Below are positions 63,480-64,000 of a DNA stretch of 64,000 nt, piece by piece (the stretch's first letter is position 1; each line of letters opens with the position of its first letter). Below the pieces are notes generated by a model. The model saw nothing but the letters and a program-made list of their open reading frames with translations, searched no databases and had not been told where the DNA came from. The translations under genes and the position numbers were made by a program. This DNA comes from Ophiodon elongatus. Its lineage: Eukaryota > Chordata > Actinopteri > Perciformes > Hexagrammidae. The stretch lies in assembly GCA_016806645.1 (NCBI GenBank), contig JACSYO010000694.1, positions 347,001-411,000 on the forward strand, written 5' to 3'.

Positions 63480-63760
63480 TCGTTCTACAAGCACAGGCAG
63501 AGCCTGTATAGTCCGTACAGAACCCATGGACTGTATGGGTAACACTCTCCTAAAATTCCAAGCATGTGTTCACACACTGAAAATTTATAAGCCTAGCCGC
63601 CTAATCAGGACGTGCCTACCCGGATATGTGCGAACCCCACAGTATATATGGCAGCACACATCACTTTCATATAATACTGTAACCTGCGAGGCTCCGATTC
63701 TACAGGACTCTATGGGTACAGTGGGTGGAGCCTGAAAAATGCACGCCTTGCCCCGACATG
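63480..63760. repeat. Segment sharing a motif with 25.5 kb
   Basis: The stretch around 63524-63561 (TATGGGTAACACTCTCC on the plus strand) matches 25500-25537 at about 29 of 38 positions. It probably represents two old copies of one dispersed element. ACTCTATGGGTAC recurs at 63708. The class is unknown. Confidence 0.4.
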
Positions 63761-63921
63761 TCATCGAACCCATCACACTAAACTGACTAAAGGTTAGTTG
63801 CTGCAGCTCACCTACTTCTTTATAACATAGGCCGCCACAGCGAGAAAGTAGGGGTTTTAGCCAACCCAGGTAGAATGTAACTGCAAAGGGATGACACAAA
63901 TTATCAATTCTCACTTTAAAT

Positions 63922-63964
63922 TACAGCCTTTTTGATTTATTTTTATTTAATCAAAAAGGCTGTA
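63922..63964. repeat. Perfect hairpin, 16-bp arms
   Basis: TACAGCCTTTTTGATT (63922-63937) is an exact inverted copy of AATCAAAAAGGCTGTA (63949-63964), separated by 11 AT-rich bases. It may be a short palindromic insertion or the end of a fold-back element running out of the window. Confidence 0.96.
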
Positions 63965-64000
63965 TTCACAATCTCCAGACTCTACAGCAAAACACGTTTT

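Noticed and set aside
63585..63914. 109-codon minus-strand frame as a gene
   Set aside because: It overlaps the putative dispersed repeat, and no known domain or splice signal supports it.

Overview
This window looks like intergenic or intronic DNA from a ray-finned fish, most likely a percomorph teleost. The evidence is an AT-rich, unique-looking background with long di-nucleotide microsatellites. Scattered in it are teleost-type mobile elements: an L2/Maui-like LINE, an L1-like ORF2 relic, Ty3/gypsy-type LTRs of the TGTCA...TGACA kind, and two tRNA-derived SINEs. I found no convincing host protein-coding exon, no tRNA, rRNA or snRNA gene and no CRISPR array. Nearly all open frames are short, lack recognisable domains and are compatible with chance. 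The clear exceptions are reverse-transcriptase fragments of dead retroelements.

Layout. 0-6 kb: unassigned sequence with (AT)n, a G-rich tract and a 102-bp (CT)n followed by (GT)n. 6.07-7.85 kb: decayed L1-like ORF2, plus strand. 9.77-9.90 kb: long (GT)n. 10.3-10.5 kb: probable dispersed repeat. 13.6-14.35 kb: well-preserved 3' end of an L2/Maui-like LINE, minus strand, broken by one clear stop codon. 14.35-34.9 kb: mostly unassigned; it holds a possible DIRS-like RT fragment (25.5-25.9 kb), small tandem repeats and (AC)n. 34.9-35.8 kb: second LINE 3' end, minus strand. 37.6-38.0 kb: gypsy-type LTR. 42.65-42.85 kb: tRNA-SINE with a 13-bp target-site duplication. 46.1-47.1 kb: two long hairpins, then a probable solo LTR. 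48.2-49.5 kb: gypsy-type LTR interrupted by a LINE that itself appears interrupted by another sequence. 50.3-51.3 kb: degenerate array built on a GACCGCAG core, then a 41-bp tandem duplication and a hAT-like patch. 52.4-53.2 kb: GC- and CpG-dense island carrying a 19-bp minisatellite, the best candidate for a promoter or first exon. 59.2-59.4 kb: 38-bp tandem repeat. 60.16 kb: (GT)n. 61.6-62.3 kb: third LTR, then a minus-strand SINE. 63.9 kb: 16-bp perfect hairpin.

The elements form no shared pathway; the window records successive insertions and local repeat expansion. The most unusual items are the GACCGCAG array, the CpG-dense minisatellite island, the nested LTR/LINE and the paired hairpins at 46.1-46.25 kb. 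Family assignments rest on motifs recognised by eye. No database search was possible.
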